This document shows positions 1 to 9,150 of a stretch of 64,000 nt of DNA, piece after piece (within the stretch, counting starts at the first letter, position 1; each line of letters opens with the position of its first letter). The DNA comes from Streptomyces sp. Edi4. GTDB taxonomy: Bacteria > Actinomycetota > Actinomycetes > Streptomycetales > Streptomycetaceae. A program made the translations under genes and the position numbers. The stretch lies in contig NZ_JBEJGY010000004.1 in NCBI RefSeq assembly GCF_040253615.1, forward strand, positions 2,418,001 to 2,482,000, read 5' to 3'. Under the pieces are notes generated by a model that was not told where the DNA came from, ran no database searches, and saw nothing but the letters and a program-made list of their open reading frames with translations.

Positions 1-1
1 G

Positions 2-934
2 TCCATCGGTGACGTGCAGGCGTTCATCCAGTACTCGCGGCAGTTCTCGATGCCGCTGACCCAGGTCGCCTCCATGGCCAACCTGGTGCAGTCCGGCGTC
101 GCCTCCGCCGAGCGGATCTTCGAACTCCTCGACGCCGACGAGCAGGAGCCGGACACCTCATCGCCCGAGCGCCCCGAGGTGGCGCGCGGCGCGGTCGCCC
201 TGGAGCACGTGTCCTTCCGCTACGAGCCCGACAAGCCGCTCATCGAGGACCTGTCCTTGACGGTGGAGCCCGGGCACACGGTCGCCATCGTCGGCCCCAC
301 CGGCGCCGGCAAGACGACCCTGGTCAATCTGCTCATGCGTTTCTACGAGGTCACCGGCGGCCGGATCACCCTGGACGGGGTGGACGCGGCGCGGATGACC
401 CGCGAGGAGGTGCGGGCCGGCATCGGCATGGTGCTCCAGGACACCTGGCTGTTCGGCGGCACGATCGCGGACAACATCGCGTACGGCGCCCCGAAGGACG
501 TGACCCGCGAGGAGATCGAGGAGGCGGCGAAGGCGGCCCACGCCGACCGCTTCATCCGTACGCTCCCCGAGGGCTACGACACCGTCATCGACGACGAGGG
601 CTCCGGGGTCAGCGCGGGCGAGAAGCAGCTCATCACGATCGCGCGGGCGTTCCTGTCCGACCCGGTGATCCTGGTCCTCGACGAGGCGACGAGCTCGGTC
701 GACACCCGCACGGAGGTGCTGATCCAGAAGGCGATGGCCCGGCTCGCGCACGGGCGTACGTCGTTCGTCATCGCGCACCGGCTCTCCACGATCCGGGACG
801 CGGACGTGATCCTCGTGATGGAGGACGGCTCGATCGTCGAACAGGGCACGCACGACGAGCTGTTGGCGGCGGACGGCGCGTACGCCCGCCTGTACGCGGC
901 CCAGTTCGCCCAGGCGGTCGCCGAAGTGGACTGA
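2..934 (+). CDS. ABC exporter, C-terminal part (partial, cut by window edge)
   Basis: This is the C-terminal part of a type IV (MsbA-like) ABC exporter half-transporter. The frame is open to the window edge, so the start and most membrane helices lie outside. The visible part runs from the last membrane segment into a complete ATPase domain. It has Walker [10 protein letters not shown], a Q-loop in VLQDTWLF, signature VSAGEKQ in place of the usual LSGGQ, Walker [12 protein letters not shown] and the H-loop IAHRLST. The signature variant is familiar from actinobacterial exporters that often work as heterodimers, so a partner subunit may lie upstream. The substrate cannot be told. The gene converges on the sigma factor gene, with a hairpin between them. 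Confidence 0.93.
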   Translation, partial: SIGDVQAFIQYSRQFSMPLTQVASMANLVQSGVASAERIFELLDADEQEPDTSSPERPEVARGAVALEHVSFRYEPDKPLIEDLSLTVEPGHTVAIVGPTGAGKTTLVNLLMRFYEVTGGRITLDGVDAARMTREEVRAGIGMVLQDTWLFGGTIADNIAYGAPKDVTREEIEEAAKAAHADRFIRTLPEGYDTVIDDEGSGVSAGEKQLITIARAFLSDPVILVLDEATSSVDTRTEVLIQKAMARLAHGRTSFVIAHRLSTIRDADVILVMEDGSIVEQGTHDELLAADGAYARLYAAQFAQAVAEVD

Positions 935-948
935 TCCGTCGGCGTGTC

Positions 949-976
949 GGGGCCGGTGCGCGGTGGTGCCGGCCCC
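949..976. terminator. Hairpin terminator between convergent genes
   Basis: GGGGCCGG (949-956) pairs perfectly with CCGGCCCC (969-976) around a 12-base loop, followed by TTT on the + strand. It sits in the 50-bp gap between the ABC exporter (+) and the sigma factor gene (-), so it may end transcription from both sides. Confidence 0.55.
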
Positions 977-984
977 TTTGCGTC

Positions 985-2244
985 TCAGTCCAGGTAACCC
1001 CGCAGCTGCTCCGCGAACGCGTGGTCGCGGAGTTTGTTCAGCGTCTTCGACTCGATCTGGCGGATCCGCTCCCGGGTCACGCCGAAGATGCGCCCTATCT
1101 CCTCCAGCGTGCGCGGCCGGCCGTCCGCGAGCCCGTACCGCAGCTGCACCACTTTGCGTTCGCGTTCACCGAGCGTGGACAGCACCGCTTCCAGATGCTG
1201 GCGAAGCAGCAGGAACGCGGCGGACTCCACGGGGGAGGCGGCGTCGCCGTCCTCGATGAGGTCGCCGAGCGCGACATCGTCCTCCTCCCCCACCGGCGCG
1301 TGCAGCGAGATCGGTTCCTGGGCCAGGCGCAGCACCTCGCCGACCCGTTCCGGGGTCAGGTCGAGGTGGGCGGCGACCTCGTCGGCTGTCGGCTCGTAGC
1401 CGCGTTCCTGAAGCATCCGGCGCTGGACGCGCACCACGCGGTTGATGAGTTCGACGACGTGCACGGGCACCCGTATGGTGCGGGCCTGGTCGGCGAGCGC
1501 CCGCGACATGGCCTGGCGGATCCACCAGGTCGCGTACGTGGAGAACTTGTAGCCCCGCGCGTAGTCGAACTTCTCCACCGCCCTGATCAGACCGAGGTTG
1601 CCCTCCTGGACCAGGTCGAGCATGGTCAGGCCGCGCCCCACGTACCGCTTGGCCACCGAGACCACGAGCCGCAGGTTCGCCTCGATGAGGCGGCGTTTGG
1701 CCATGCGGCCCATGACGACCAACGTGTCCAGATCCACGGCGAGTCGGGAGTCGAGGTCGGGGGCGGTGTTCAGCTTCTCCTCGGCGAACAGACCGGCCTC
1801 GACGCGCCGCGCCAGCTCGACCTCCTCGACGGCGGTGAGCAGCGGGATGCGTCCGATCTCGCGCAGGTACTGGCGAAAGAGGTCCGAGGAGGGGCCGCCT
1901 GTGTCGGCCCGGCCGGGGCCGGGGGCCGGGGGCCGGGGCGCCTCTTCCTCGAACGGTTCGGGCGCGGGCCCCGCCTGGGGCCCGGTCCGCTCCGTGTCCG
2001 GGCGGCGCGCGGGGCGGGGCCGCGGCGCCAGCGCTGCCGTGACGACGTCGTGGTCGGTCAGGGTCCGGGTCTGCACGGGGGCGACCTCCAGGGTGATCGC
2101 TGCCGGATCGGGGGCGTCCGGCAGCGGGACGGGGGCGGCCGGGCCGCATTCCGTCCCGGACTCATCGTTGAGCGGATCCGCGGGGGTGAGGTGCCCACCT
2201 GCGGGGGTGGGCCGGCCGCGCTCCGAGGACTCAGGCACCGCCAT
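985..2244 (-). CDS. hrdA: RNA polymerase sigma factor, HrdA-like (sigma-70 group 1/2)
   Basis: A 419-residue sigma-70 factor of the principal (RpoD/Hrd) type. After a proline- and acid-rich N-terminus, region 1.2 begins at [18 protein letters not shown]. Regions 2.1-2.4 include the core-binding and -10-recognition segment around [17 protein letters not shown]. Regions 3 and 4 follow, with the region 4.2 helix-turn-helix [18 protein letters not shown] near the C-terminus. A closely similar -10 helix implies the same promoter class as HrdB. The symbol comes from the remembered S. coelicolor order (hrdA next to dnaG), so another Hrd paralogue is possible. The start is the only ATG that fits the domain order, and no good ribosome site precedes it. 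The frame stays open far upstream, but only as antisense to dnaG. Confidence 0.85.
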   Translation of the reverse strand: MAVPESSERGRPTPAGGHLTPADPLNDESGTECGPAAPVPLPDAPDPAAITLEVAPVQTRTLTDHDVVTAALAPRPRPARRPDTERTGPQAGPAPEPFEEEAPRPPAPGPGRADTGGPSSDLFRQYLREIGRIPLLTAVEEVELARRVEAGLFAEEKLNTAPDLDSRLAVDLDTLVVMGRMAKRRLIEANLRLVVSVAKRYVGRGLTMLDLVQEGNLGLIRAVEKFDYARGYKFSTYATWWIRQAMSRALADQARTIRVPVHVVELINRVVRVQRRMLQERGYEPTADEVAAHLDLTPERVGEVLRLAQEPISLHAPVGEEDDVALGDLIEDGDAASPVESAAFLLLRQHLEAVLSTLGERERKVVQLRYGLADGRPRTLEEIGRIFGVTRERIRQIESKTLNKLRDHAFAEQLRGYLD

Positions 2245-2311
2245 CCAGTGTGGGGTACGACACAGTCCCGCCGCGACGGGCGTGCGGTGACTTTTTGAAG
2301 CCGTGCGTGAG

Positions 2312-2357
2312 CGGGTGGTTACCCACGCGGTGGGCCGGGAGCGCCGGGTGGTCACCC
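2312..2357. promoter_or_regulatory. Two palindromic 12-bp repeats upstream of the sigma factor gene
   Basis: GGGTGGTTACCC (2313-2324) and GGGTGGTCACCC (2346-2357) are near-identical and 33 bp apart, about three helical turns. Each has inverted GGGT/ACCC ends. They lie in the 167-bp gap between dnaG and hrdA, 70-110 bp upstream of the hrdA start, where a promoter or operator would be expected. Confidence 0.35.
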
Positions 2358-2411
2358 GAGCGGCGGGGCCGGGCGCGGCCGCCGCGCGACCGGATCGGGC
2401 CGCCGCGGCGT

Positions 2412-4307
2412 CTAGAGCGCGGCCGCGCCCTTGTTGCGCAGGGCCTGACCGTACTGCTGAAGCACCCACAACTCGTTCTGTACGGCGGCCAGTTGGGCCG
2501 GGTCGCCGTGCTGGCCGAGGCGGGCGAGGCTGCCCTGGATGTCCAGGAGGCGCCGGTCGACGGCGCGGCGGCGCACGGCCACCAACTGCTCGCCCGCGTA
2601 CGCCTCGTCGACGGTGCGGGCGTGGATGGCCTCGACGGCGAGCTCGGTGACCAGGGCGCGGACCACGTCGTTGGGCGCGCGGTCCATGACGGTGGGCAGA
2701 TAGTCCGACGGGGCGTCGGTGGCGCCGCCCGCTTCCTGGATGCACTGGCGCACCGCCGCGTAGGGCGGCGCGGTGAACTCGTCCGCGCCATAGGCGTCGA
2801 ACGCCGGGGAGACCAGGTGCGGGTACTGGAGCGCCAGCTTCAGCAGCTCCCGTTCGGTGCGGTGGGCGGGGCTGCGCAGGTTCAGCGCGGGGCCGGGGCC
2901 CACCGAGGGGCGGGGGGCGGCGCTCTCGTAGCCCTGGCGGCGGCCGGGCGCGGGCGCGGGGCCCTTGCCGCCCCGGTCGCGGGCCCAGCGGGCGAGCTGG
3001 GCGACGCGCTTGACCACGAACTGGGTGTCCAGGATGCCGAGGATGCCCGCGAGTTGGACGGCGACCTCGTGCTGGGAGGCGACGTTCTTGATGCGGGCCA
3101 CGATGGGGGCCGCCTCGTCCAGGGCCGCGGCCCGCCCCGCCGGCGTCTCCAGGTCGTAGCGGCTCACGATCTGGCGGATGGCGAACTCGAAGAGCGGGGT
3201 GCGGGGCTGGACCAGCTCGGCGACCGCCTCGTCGCCCTTGGCCAGGCGCAGATCGCAGGGGTCCATGTTGTCGGGCGCGATCGCGATGTAGGTCTCGGCG
3301 GCGAACTTCTGGTCGTCCTCGAAGGCCCGCAGAGCCGCCTTCTGGCCCGCCGCGTCGCCGTCGAAGGTGAAGATCACGCGGGCCGAGCCGTTGTCCATGA
3401 GCAGCCGGCGAAGGATCTTGATGTGGTCGCCGCCGAAGGCGGTGCCGCACGTGGCGATCGCGGTGGTGACGCCGGCCAGGTGGCAGGCCATGACGTCGGT
3501 GTAGCCCTCGACGACGACCGCGCGGCTGGACTTGGCGATGTCCTTCTTGGCCAGGTCGATGCCGTACAGGACCTGCGACTTCTTGTAGATCGGCGTCTCG
3601 GGGGTGTTGAGGTACTTGGGGCCGTTGTCGTCGTCGCGCAGCTTGCGCGCGCCGAAGCCGACGACCTCGCCCGACACGTCGCGGATCGGCCACATCAGGC
3701 GGCCCCGGAAGCGGTCGATGGGGTTGCGGCGGCTCTCCTGGGCCAGGCCCGAGGTGAGCAGTTCCTTGTCGCTGAAGCCCTTGCCGCGCAGATAGCGCGT
3801 CAGGTGGTCCCAGCCCGCCGGGCTGTAGCCCACACCGAAGTGGGCGGCCGCCGCCTGGTCGAAGCCGCGCTCGGCGAGGAAGGCCCGGCCGATCTCCGCC
3901 TCGGGGCTGCCCAGCTGTTCGCTGTAGAACTGCGCGGCCGCCTTGTGCGCCTCGACCAGGCGGATGCGTTCGCCGCGCTGGTGCGAGGGGTTGTAGCCGC
4001 CCTCCTCGTAGCGCAGGGTGATACCCGCGGTGGCGGCCAGGCGCTCGACCGCCTCGGAGAACGACAGGTGGTCGATCTTGCGCACGAAGGCGATCGTGTC
4101 GCCGCCTTCCTGGCAGCCGAAGCAGTGGAAGAGACCCTTGCTCGGGCTGACCTGGAAGGACGGGGACTTCTCGTCGTGGAAGGGACACAGACCCTTGAGG
4201 TTGCCGCCGCCCGCGTTGCGCAGCTGGAGGTATTCGGACACGACGGCGTCGATCGGGACCGCGTCCCGTACCGCCTTCACGTCGTCATCGTTGATCCTGC
4301 CTGCCAC
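2412..4307 (-). CDS. dnaG: DNA primase DnaG
   Basis: A 631-residue bacterial primase that makes RNA primers at the replication fork, where it is recruited by the DnaB helicase. The N-terminal CHC2 zinc-binding domain has ligands Cys41, His44, Cys62 and Cys65 (CPFH...HCFGC). The central catalytic core carries the Toprim fold with [11 protein letters not shown] and TFDGDAAG, whose acidic residues bind metal, and APDNMDPCD follows. The C-terminal roughly 200 residues form the helicase-interaction region, which includes an alanine/proline-rich linker. The length is normal for actinobacteria. It lies upstream of, and in the same direction as, the sigma factor gene. This recalls the old rpsU-dnaG-rpoD arrangement, but the 167-bp gap suggests separate transcription. 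Confidence 0.97.
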   Translation of the reverse strand: MAGRINDDDVKAVRDAVPIDAVVSEYLQLRNAGGGNLKGLCPFHDEKSPSFQVSPSKGLFHCFGCQEGGDTIAFVRKIDHLSFSEAVERLAATAGITLRYEEGGYNPSHQRGERIRLVEAHKAAAQFYSEQLGSPEAEIGRAFLAERGFDQAAAAHFGVGYSPAGWDHLTRYLRGKGFSDKELLTSGLAQESRRNPIDRFRGRLMWPIRDVSGEVVGFGARKLRDDDNGPKYLNTPETPIYKKSQVLYGIDLAKKDIAKSSRAVVVEGYTDVMACHLAGVTTAIATCGTAFGGDHIKILRRLLMDNGSARVIFTFDGDAAGQKAALRAFEDDQKFAAETYIAIAPDNMDPCDLRLAKGDEAVAELVQPRTPLFEFAIRQIVSRYDLETPAGRAAALDEAAPIVARIKNVASQHEVAVQLAGILGILDTQFVVKRVAQLARWARDRGGKGPAPAPGRRQGYESAAPRPSVGPGPALNLRSPAHRTERELLKLALQYPHLVSPAFDAYGADEFTAPPYAAVRQCIQEAGGATDAPSDYLPTVMDRAPNDVVRALVTELAVEAIHARTVDEAYAGEQLVAVRRRAVDRRLLDIQGSLARLGQHGDPAQLAAVQNELWVLQQYGQALRNKGAAAL

Positions 4308-4336
4308 GCGTGAAGTCTACGGGGACGCGCCGACAC

Positions 4337-5599
4337 TCAGGGTGCGAGGGAGTCGAGCGGGACGGAAGCATCGGCGAGCGCGTCGGCGTCCACCTGGGCC
4401 CCGCCCCGGATGAGGGCCTGGATGGGCTCTGTGACATCCCACACGTTGACGTTCATCCCGGCCAGGACCCGGCGCTCCTTGAGCCAGAACGCGATGAACT
4501 CGCGCTTGCCCGTGTCCCCCCGGACCACCACCTGGTCGTAGGAGCCGGGCGGCGCCCAGCCCGAGTATTCGAGGCCGACGTCGTACTGGTCGGAGAAGAA
4601 GTACGGGATCCGGTCGTAGGTGATGTCCTGGTCCAGCATGGCGCGGGCGGCGGCCGGACCGCCGTTGAGCGCGTTGGCCCAGTGCTCCACGCGCAGCCGG
4701 ACGCCGAGCAGCGGATGGTGGACCGCGGCCACGTCGCCGGCCGCGAAGATGTCGGGATCCGACGTCCGCAGCGAGGCGTCCACGGCGATGCCTCCGCCGT
4801 GCTCCCGGTCGACCATCGCGAGCCCGGCCGTCTCGGCGAGCGAGGTGCGCGGGGCCGCGCCGATCGCGGCGAGCACGTCGTGCGCGGGGTGCTCCTCGCC
4901 GTCGTCGGTGCGGGCCGCGAGCACCATGCCGTCCTGCCCGACGATCTCGGTGAGGCGGGCCCCGAAGTGGAAGCGGACGCCGTGCTCGGCGTGCAGGTCG
5001 GTGAAGAGCTGGCCGAGTTCGGGGCCCACCACGTTGTGCAGCGGGGTCGGCTCGGGCTCGACGACGGTGACCTCCGCGCCGTAGCCCCTGGCGGCCGCGG
5101 CGACCTCCAGGCCGATCCAGCCGGCGCCCGCGACGACGAGGTGGCCGTTGTCGCGGCCGAGCGCCTTCAGGACGTGCCTCAGGCGCTCGGCGTGGGCCAG
5201 GCGCCGCAGATGGTGGACGCCCGCCAGGCCGGTACCGGGGATCTCCAGGCGGCGCGGCTCGGCGCCGGTGGCCAGCAGCAGGCGGTCGTACTGGATGAGC
5301 GCGCCGTCACCGAGGCGGACCGTCTTGGCCGCGCGGTCGATGGCGGTCACGGGCTGGCCGAGGTGGAGCTCGATGTCGCGCTGCGCGTACCAGGCCGGCT
5401 CGTGCGTGAAGACGCTGTCGCGCTCCTCCTTGCCGGCCAGGAACCCCTTGGACAGGGGCGGCCGTTCATAGGGGTGCTCGCGTTCGTCACCGATGAGGAT
5501 CACCCGCCCGCTGAACCCTTCGGCGCGAAGGGTCTCGGCGGCTTTCGCCCCGGCGAGACCGCCTCCCACGATCACGAATGTCCGATCTGCGTCGACCAC
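4337..5599 (-). CDS. FAD-dependent NAD(P)H oxidoreductase (ferredoxin-reductase-like)
   Basis: A 420-residue pyridine-nucleotide disulfide oxidoreductase-fold protein of the rubredoxin/ferredoxin reductase type. The first Rossmann motif VIVGGGLAGAKAAE near residue 10 binds FAD. The second, VVAGAGWIGLEVAAAARG, binds NAD(P)H. The FAD-contact motif SDPDIFAAGDVA is present. A C-terminal reductase domain follows, and there is no CxxC redox pair, so it passes electrons to a separate carrier (ferredoxin, rubredoxin or a P450 system). The partner is not in the window. It starts at GTG 5599 behind an AGGAGG six bases upstream. Physiological substrate unknown. Confidence 0.88.
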   Translation of the reverse strand: MVDADRTFVIVGGGLAGAKAAETLRAEGFSGRVILIGDEREHPYERPPLSKGFLAGKEERDSVFTHEPAWYAQRDIELHLGQPVTAIDRAAKTVRLGDGALIQYDRLLLATGAEPRRLEIPGTGLAGVHHLRRLAHAERLRHVLKALGRDNGHLVVAGAGWIGLEVAAAARGYGAEVTVVEPEPTPLHNVVGPELGQLFTDLHAEHGVRFHFGARLTEIVGQDGMVLAARTDDGEEHPAHDVLAAIGAAPRTSLAETAGLAMVDREHGGGIAVDASLRTSDPDIFAAGDVAAVHHPLLGVRLRVEHWANALNGGPAAARAMLDQDITYDRIPYFFSDQYDVGLEYSGWAPPGSYDQVVVRGDTGKREFIAFWLKERRVLAGMNVNVWDVTEPIQALIRGGAQVDADALADASVPLDSLAP

Positions 5600-5708
5600 T
5601 TGATGCCTCCTCGGTGCTTGCTGCGCGGCGCCGCCATCTGCGAGCGTCCCGCACGGAGCGTGATGGGGGAAGAGGGCTTGCTCCGCCTGGACGCCGGGTC
5701 GGCCTGGA

Positions 5709-7028
5709 TTACCGGTGGTGCACGGTGAGTCTGGAGTGAAGCGAGCGCGCCGCCGCGTCGGTGAGTGAGGCGACCTGATCGACGATCACACGCTTGCGGT
5801 CGCGGTCGTCGTCGGCTTCCTCATACAGCGCCCGGAACTGCGGATCGAGGCCGTCGGCGGGAGCACGGGCCGTCAGCGCCTCGGCCAGCTCGGTCAGCAC
5901 CACGCGCTGGTCGGCGCGCAGCCGCTCCTGCTCGTCGCGCTGCATCACATAGCGGTCGGCGACCGCTTTCAGGACGGCGCATTCATTGCGGGCCGCGCGC
6001 GGCACGACCAGCTCCGCGCCGTAGCGGGTGAGGTGTCCGGTGCCGTACGCGGCGCGCGTGGCGCTCTCGGCGGCCAGGCAGAACCGGCCGATGAGCTGGC
6101 TCGTGGCGTCCTTCAGGCGGGCCTGGGAGACGGCGGAGCCGTCGTAGCCGTGCGGCCACCACTCTTGCTCCATGAGCCGGTCCAGGGCGTCGGCCAGCTC
6201 CTGGGGGGCGGTGTCCTGCGGCACGTACCGGCCGATCGCGACGCGCCACACTTCGGCGCGCTCGGTCGCCGAGAGCAGCGCGCGCGGGTCGATGTGCCCG
6301 GCGTGCAGGCCGTCCTCGAAGTCGTGCACCGAGTACGCCACATCGTCCGACCAGTCCATGACCTGGGCCTCGAAACACGTGCGGTAGGGCGTGGCGCCCT
6401 GCCTGACCCAGGAGAACACCGGCAGGTCGTCCTCGTACACCCCGAACTTCACCGACGCCGGGCCGCCGGGGTGGGCGCCGCGCGGCCAGGGGTACTTGGT
6501 GGCGGCGTCCAGCGCGGCGCGCGTGAGGTTGAGCCCGACGCTGACGGGCGCCCCGGTCACCGACGAGCGCACGAACCGCTTCGGTTCGAGCCGGGTCAGC
6601 AGGCGCAGCGACTGCGCGTTGCCCTCGAAACCGCCGATGTCCTCGGCGAATTCATTGAGCGCCTGCTCGCCGTTGTGCCCGAACGGCGGGTGTCCCATGT
6701 CGTGGGCGAGGCAGGCGGTTTCGACGAGGTCGGGGTCGCAGCCGAGGGCGGCGCCCAGCTCACGGCCGACCTGCGCGCACTCCAGGGAGTGCGTCAGGCG
6801 GGTGCGCGGGCTCGCGTCCCAGGCCTGGAGCGGGATCTGTCCCGGCCGGGTGGCGCCGAGCCCCCGGGGCAGCGAGCCGGGCGTGACGACCTGCGTCTTG
6901 CCGGACAGCCGGCGCAGCGCCCCCGAGTGCAACACGCGCGCGCGATCGCGCTGGAAAGCCGTGCGGCCCGGCCGCTTGTCGGGCTCGGCGGCCCAGCGCT
7001 CTGTGTCGGCCTCGGCGTAGAACTCCAT
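5709..7028 (-). CDS. dgt: Deoxyguanosinetriphosphate triphosphohydrolase-like protein
   Basis: A 439-residue HD-domain nucleotidohydrolase. The metal-binding HD residues are visible in [15 protein letters not shown] and in the hallmark [17 protein letters not shown]. Family members remove intact triphosphate from dNTPs; substrate preference in actinobacteria is not settled, so the usual name is 'dGTPase-like'. The length is normal. In the remembered Streptomyces order it sits close to dnaG, which suits a role in dNTP balance near the replication genes. A TACTGT hexamer ends six bases before the ATG and no ribosome site is seen, so a leaderless mRNA is possible. Confidence 0.93.
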   Translation of the reverse strand: MEFYAEADTERWAAEPDKRPGRTAFQRDRARVLHSGALRRLSGKTQVVTPGSLPRGLGATRPGQIPLQAWDASPRTRLTHSLECAQVGRELGAALGCDPDLVETACLAHDMGHPPFGHNGEQALNEFAEDIGGFEGNAQSLRLLTRLEPKRFVRSSVTGAPVSVGLNLTRAALDAATKYPWPRGAHPGGPASVKFGVYEDDLPVFSWVRQGATPYRTCFEAQVMDWSDDVAYSVHDFEDGLHAGHIDPRALLSATERAEVWRVAIGRYVPQDTAPQELADALDRLMEQEWWPHGYDGSAVSQARLKDATSQLIGRFCLAAESATRAAYGTGHLTRYGAELVVPRAARNECAVLKAVADRYVMQRDEQERLRADQRVVLTELAEALTARAPADGLDPQFRALYEEADDDRDRKRVIVDQVASLTDAAARSLHSRLTVHHR

Positions 7029-7096
7029 GCACCGACAGTAAACGCAGACAGTGACAAGTGGGGCTCATGGGGGGCCTCGCGCTGCGTCCCCGCCGT

Positions 7097-8068
7097 TCAC
7101 ACCCGGGCGAGCGCCGGATCCGCCCGGGGATCGCGCAGGGCCGCGTGCGGGGCCAACTCCTGTGCGTAGCGGCGCAGTACGAGCTCGGCCATCGCCGGAT
7201 GCGCCCCCAGGGGCGCCGCCGCCACCCACGGCGCCCGGGCCGCGCACTGCGCGGCGAAACGTCCCGGCGCGGTGAAGTACGAGGCGATCGCGACCCGGTG
7301 CCTGCCGCGCGCGGCCAGTGCGCGCAGCGCATCGGGCACGGTGGGCGAGGCGGCCGACGCGTAGGCGGGCACCACCGGCACACCGCCCAGGCGTGCGCTG
7401 AGCAGGCGGGCGGTGCGGCGCGTGTCGGCGGCCGACGCGGGATCGCGCGAGCCGGCGGCGGCCAGCACGACGGCCAGGGAGCGCGCGGTGTCGGTGGAGA
7501 GCGCGGCGTCGGGGGCGCGCTCGGCGTCGGTGGAGTGCACGGTGTCAGTGGCGCGCGCGGTGTCGGTGGAGCGCGCGGCCTCGGCGGCACACCCGGCGTC
7601 GGTGGCGCACCCGGCGTCGGTGGCGCGCGCGGTTTCAGTTGCGCGCGCGGTTTCAGTGGCGTGCGCGCCGGCGGCCTCGCCTGGCCATCCCGCCTCGATG
7701 AGCCGGGCGTGCAGGGCCTCGGCGAGCAGCGGATGCGGGCCGAGTGGCGCCGCGATCCGGGCCCGCAGATGGCCGCCCGCCGTGGCCAGAAGGCGCGGGA
7801 TGTCGTGCTTGACGTGGTGGCCGCGCCCCAGCAGCAGCGGTACGAGGACGGCCTCGCCACGCAGCTGTGCCAGCGTCTCGGGCAGCGCGGGCCGGTCCAT
7901 CTCGATGTTCCCGAGCCGCACATCGAGATCCGGGCGCAGCGCGCGCACCCGGTCCAGGAGCGCGTTGGCCGTCCGCAACGCCCCGGGGTCACGGCTGCCG
8001 TGCGCGACGGCCACGAGAGCGGGCCCACCGGAGTCCGTGTCGGTCCTGCGCCGGCCCTGATCTGTCAT
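7097..8068 (-). CDS. Sirohydrochlorin chelatase (two-domain CbiX type)
   Basis: Class II chelatase that inserts Fe(II) (or Co) into sirohydrochlorin to make siroheme, the cofactor of NirB encoded about 12 kb downstream. Two CbiX domains are visible. The first has VAVAHGSRDPGA and GRGHHVKHDIP with the metal-binding histidines; the second starts at AVVLAAAGSRDPASA and lacks the first histidine. Between them, roughly residues 134-193, is an unusual low-complexity linker made of six-residue units such as ATETAR, ATDAGC and STDTAR, encoded by an 18-bp-type repeat. The frame is kept. The linker looks like a recent expansion and should loop out between domains. Length 323 aa. Confidence 0.87.
   Translation of the reverse strand: MTDQGRRRTDTDSGGPALVAVAHGSRDPGALRTANALLDRVRALRPDLDVRLGNIEMDRPALPETLAQLRGEAVLVPLLLGRGHHVKHDIPRLLATAGGHLRARIAAPLGPHPLLAEALHARLIEAGWPGEAAGAHATETARATETARATDAGCATDAGCAAEAARSTDTARATDTVHSTDAERAPDAALSTDTARSLAVVLAAAGSRDPASAADTRRTARLLSARLGGVPVVPAYASAASPTVPDALRALAARGRHRVAIASYFTAPGRFAAQCAARAPWVAAAPLGAHPAMAELVLRRYAQELAPHAALRDPRADPALARV
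7494..7672 (-). repeat. In-frame 18-bp minisatellite inside the chelatase gene
   Basis: About ten imperfect copies of an 18-bp unit (six codons), seen on the + strand as alternating GTGTCGGTGG and GCGCGCGG blocks. The unit length is a multiple of three, so copy-number change alters linker length without a frameshift. Confidence 0.8.
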
Positions 8069-8259
8069 GCGCCGATGGTGCCCCGCACATGTTGCCGGCC
8101 CATTGCGCCCCGGTCACAGCCCCGGTCACGTCACAACCGCGCCGACAACCCCGCTCACCACCCCCGTTCGCGCCCAGGGGTCGCGCTGGCGCGGGCGAAC
8201 CGGCGCGCCGCCCCACGCGTCCACCCTTTCGTACACCGATCCGCCCCCGGAGGGACCCC

Positions 8260-8940
8260 GTGCCGCGCATCCCACTGAAACGACCCCGTCTGCCGCGTAC
8301 CCGCGCGGGGCGGCGGCGCCTGCTGTGGGGTGTGGTCGCCGGGTGCGTGCTCGCGCTCATGCCCGCCACCTGGCTCCGTACCAGCACCGTCGGCCGTGTC
8401 GGCACCGTGGCCGATGCGCCGGCGGCCGGGGTCGCGGTGGTGTTCGGGGCGGGCCTGTGGAAGGGCGAGCCCTCGCCGTACCTGGCCGGCCGGCTCGACG
8501 CGGCGGTCGAGCTGTACCGGGCGGGAAAGGTGCGGGCCATCCTGGTCACCGGCGACAACAGCCGCGCCGACTACGACGAACCCGACGCCATGCGCGGCTA
8601 TCTCCTGCGCCACGGGGTGCCGGACACCCGCGTGGTCGCCGACTTCGCCGGCTTCGACACCTGGGATTCCTGCGTACGGGCCAAGAAGATCTTCGGCGTG
8701 GACCGGGCCCTCCTGGTCAGCCAGGGCTTCCACATCCGGCGCGCGGTGGCGCTGTGCGAGGCCGCGGGCGTGCGCTCCTACGGGGTGGGCGTCGACGCCG
8801 CGCACAACGTGACCTGGTACTACGGCGGCGCACGCGAGGTGTTCGCCGCGGGCAAGGCCCTGATGGATGTCGTGTTCAAGCCCGACCCCACCTTCCTCGG
8901 CCCCACCGAGCCCGCAGTGGCGCGGGCGCTGGCCGGCTGA
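8260..8940 (+). CDS. SanA/YdcF-family (DUF218) membrane protein
   Basis: A 226-residue protein of the DUF218/SanA family, known as vancomycin high-temperature exclusion protein in enterobacteria and linked to envelope integrity. A basic N-terminus and one membrane segment (about residues 15-35, LLWGVVAGCVLALMPATWL) are followed by an extracytoplasmic domain. Typical DUF218 blocks are VVFGAGLWKGEPSPYLAGRLDAA, ILVTGDNSRADYDEPDAMRGYL and LLVSQGFHIRRAVALCEAAG. The start is GTG 8260, behind GGAGGGAC. It is divergent from the chelatase gene. No biochemical role can be assigned beyond the cell envelope. Confidence 0.85.
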   Translation: MPRIPLKRPRLPRTRAGRRRLLWGVVAGCVLALMPATWLRTSTVGRVGTVADAPAAGVAVVFGAGLWKGEPSPYLAGRLDAAVELYRAGKVRAILVTGDNSRADYDEPDAMRGYLLRHGVPDTRVVADFAGFDTWDSCVRAKKIFGVDRALLVSQGFHIRRAVALCEAAGVRSYGVGVDAAHNVTWYYGGAREVFAAGKALMDVVFKPDPTFLGPTEPAVARALAG

Positions 8941-9123
8941 TGCACGGGCGGGCCCGCCCGGGGCGAGGCGGGAGCCCAGCCCAGCCGGGGCCCGGGACGG
9001 CGGGAGCCCGGGGCGGGGGCCCGGCCCTGCCGGGGCACGTTCCGATGGCGACGGCCTCACCGCGCGCCGGCCGCCGCGATGAGGCCGTCGCAGCGGGCGC
9101 GTAACCGGCGGGCGGCGCCGGGC

Positions 9124-9150
9124 GTAACACGCCTCGCGCAGCGTGGGGGC
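9124..9150 (+). promoter_or_regulatory. Candidate activator-dependent leaderless promoter of narB
   Basis: A GTAAC at 9124-9128 occupies the same distance from the ATG as the GAAAC half-site of the nirB box. A CAGCGT hexamer (9139-9144) is followed by GGGGGC and the ATG at 9151, matching the CANNNT-GGG-N3-ATG layout of the nirB operon. A second GTAAC lies 23 bp upstream (9101). The complete four-part GlnR pattern is not present. Confidence 0.35.

Noticed and set aside
985..4188. Single 1067-codon frame spanning the sigma factor and dnaG
   Set aside because: Only the last 420 codons encode the sigma factor; the rest is a shadow frame of dnaG, which is clearly coded in another frame.
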